A stretch of DNA of 41,648 nt from Lachnospiraceae bacterium (lineage in GTDB: Bacteria; Bacillota; Clostridia; Lachnospirales; Lachnospiraceae). Position numbers and translations under genes: made by a program. This document shows, piece after piece, positions 41,637 through 41,648 of the stretch (the first letter of the stretch is position 1; each line of letters starts with the position of its first letter). The DNA lies in the NCBI GenBank assembly GCA_900766575.1, contig CAAFVW010000050.1, forward strand, positions 1-41,648. The letters are read 5' to 3'. Below the pieces are notes generated by a model. It saw only the letters and a list, made by a program, of their open reading frames with translations, was not told the origin of the DNA and did not search any database.

Positions 41637-41648
41637 TTGACCATAGTA

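Overview
The window reads as chromosomal DNA of a low-to-mid GC gut Clostridium relative, most likely Lachnospiraceae. This is an inference from several features: a T-box in front of metG, a transketolase split into two adjacent genes, an MsmX-type shared sugar-ABC ATPase, a CdaR/PucR-type regulator, a YesL-like protein, the DUF4358 lipoprotein + MBOAT + DHHW trio, and an SRP RNA gene driven by a sigma-A promoter. I saw no phage genes, transposases, CRISPR array, tRNA or rRNA genes.

Layout. Positions 1-7300: carbohydrate uptake and storage-glucan use. It holds the N-terminal part of a lipoprotein sugar-binding protein, an SGNH esterase, a decayed zinc-ribbon gene, a 52-bp tandem repeat, glycogen phosphorylase (glgP) and a LacI-family regulator. 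Similar LacI-type operator palindromes lie in front of the binding protein, inside the glgP promoter and beside lacI, which suggests a small local regulon. Positions 7284-20140: mostly housekeeping and signalling. It holds tadA (divergent from lacI), a polytopic GT-C-like membrane protein, the SRP RNA, a radical SAM protein, a hypothetical protein whose Shine-Dalgarno is buried in a terminator-like hairpin, a CdaR-like regulator, msmX, a diguanylate cyclase, YesL-like, GNAT and alpha/beta-hydrolase genes, and metG with its T-box. Positions 20598-22838: a c-di-GMP phosphodiesterase with a degenerate GGDEF domain. Positions 22892-31721: a glycan-degradation block on the minus strand. GH113-like mannanase then CE2-like esterase form one unit; rpe, PAP2 phosphatase, a large GH2 enzyme and a secreted GH13 amylase form a second. 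Positions 32452-41360: ksgA, a cell-surface glycan O-acylation module (DUF4358 lipoprotein, MBOAT, DHHW), an AEC transporter, an ABC-F ATPase and the two transketolase subunits.

How they fit together. The binding protein would deliver oligosaccharides to a transporter energised by the unlinked MsmX-like ATPase. GH13, GH2 and GH113 enzymes with SGNH/CE2 esterases would trim and deacetylate glycans. GlgP makes glucose-1-phosphate, and Rpe with transketolase serve the pentose phosphate branch.

The least explained sequence is non-coding. There is a 247-bp densely self-complementary element (32163-32409) beside ksgA and a 144-bp perfect three-way-junction fold (41493-41636) upstream of the transketolase genes. 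A related-looking hairpin (39520-39570) lies downstream of the same operon. Three phased hairpins sit in the glgP leader, and a hairpin-bearing 52-bp repeat follows glgP. These are the best candidates for something undescribed.
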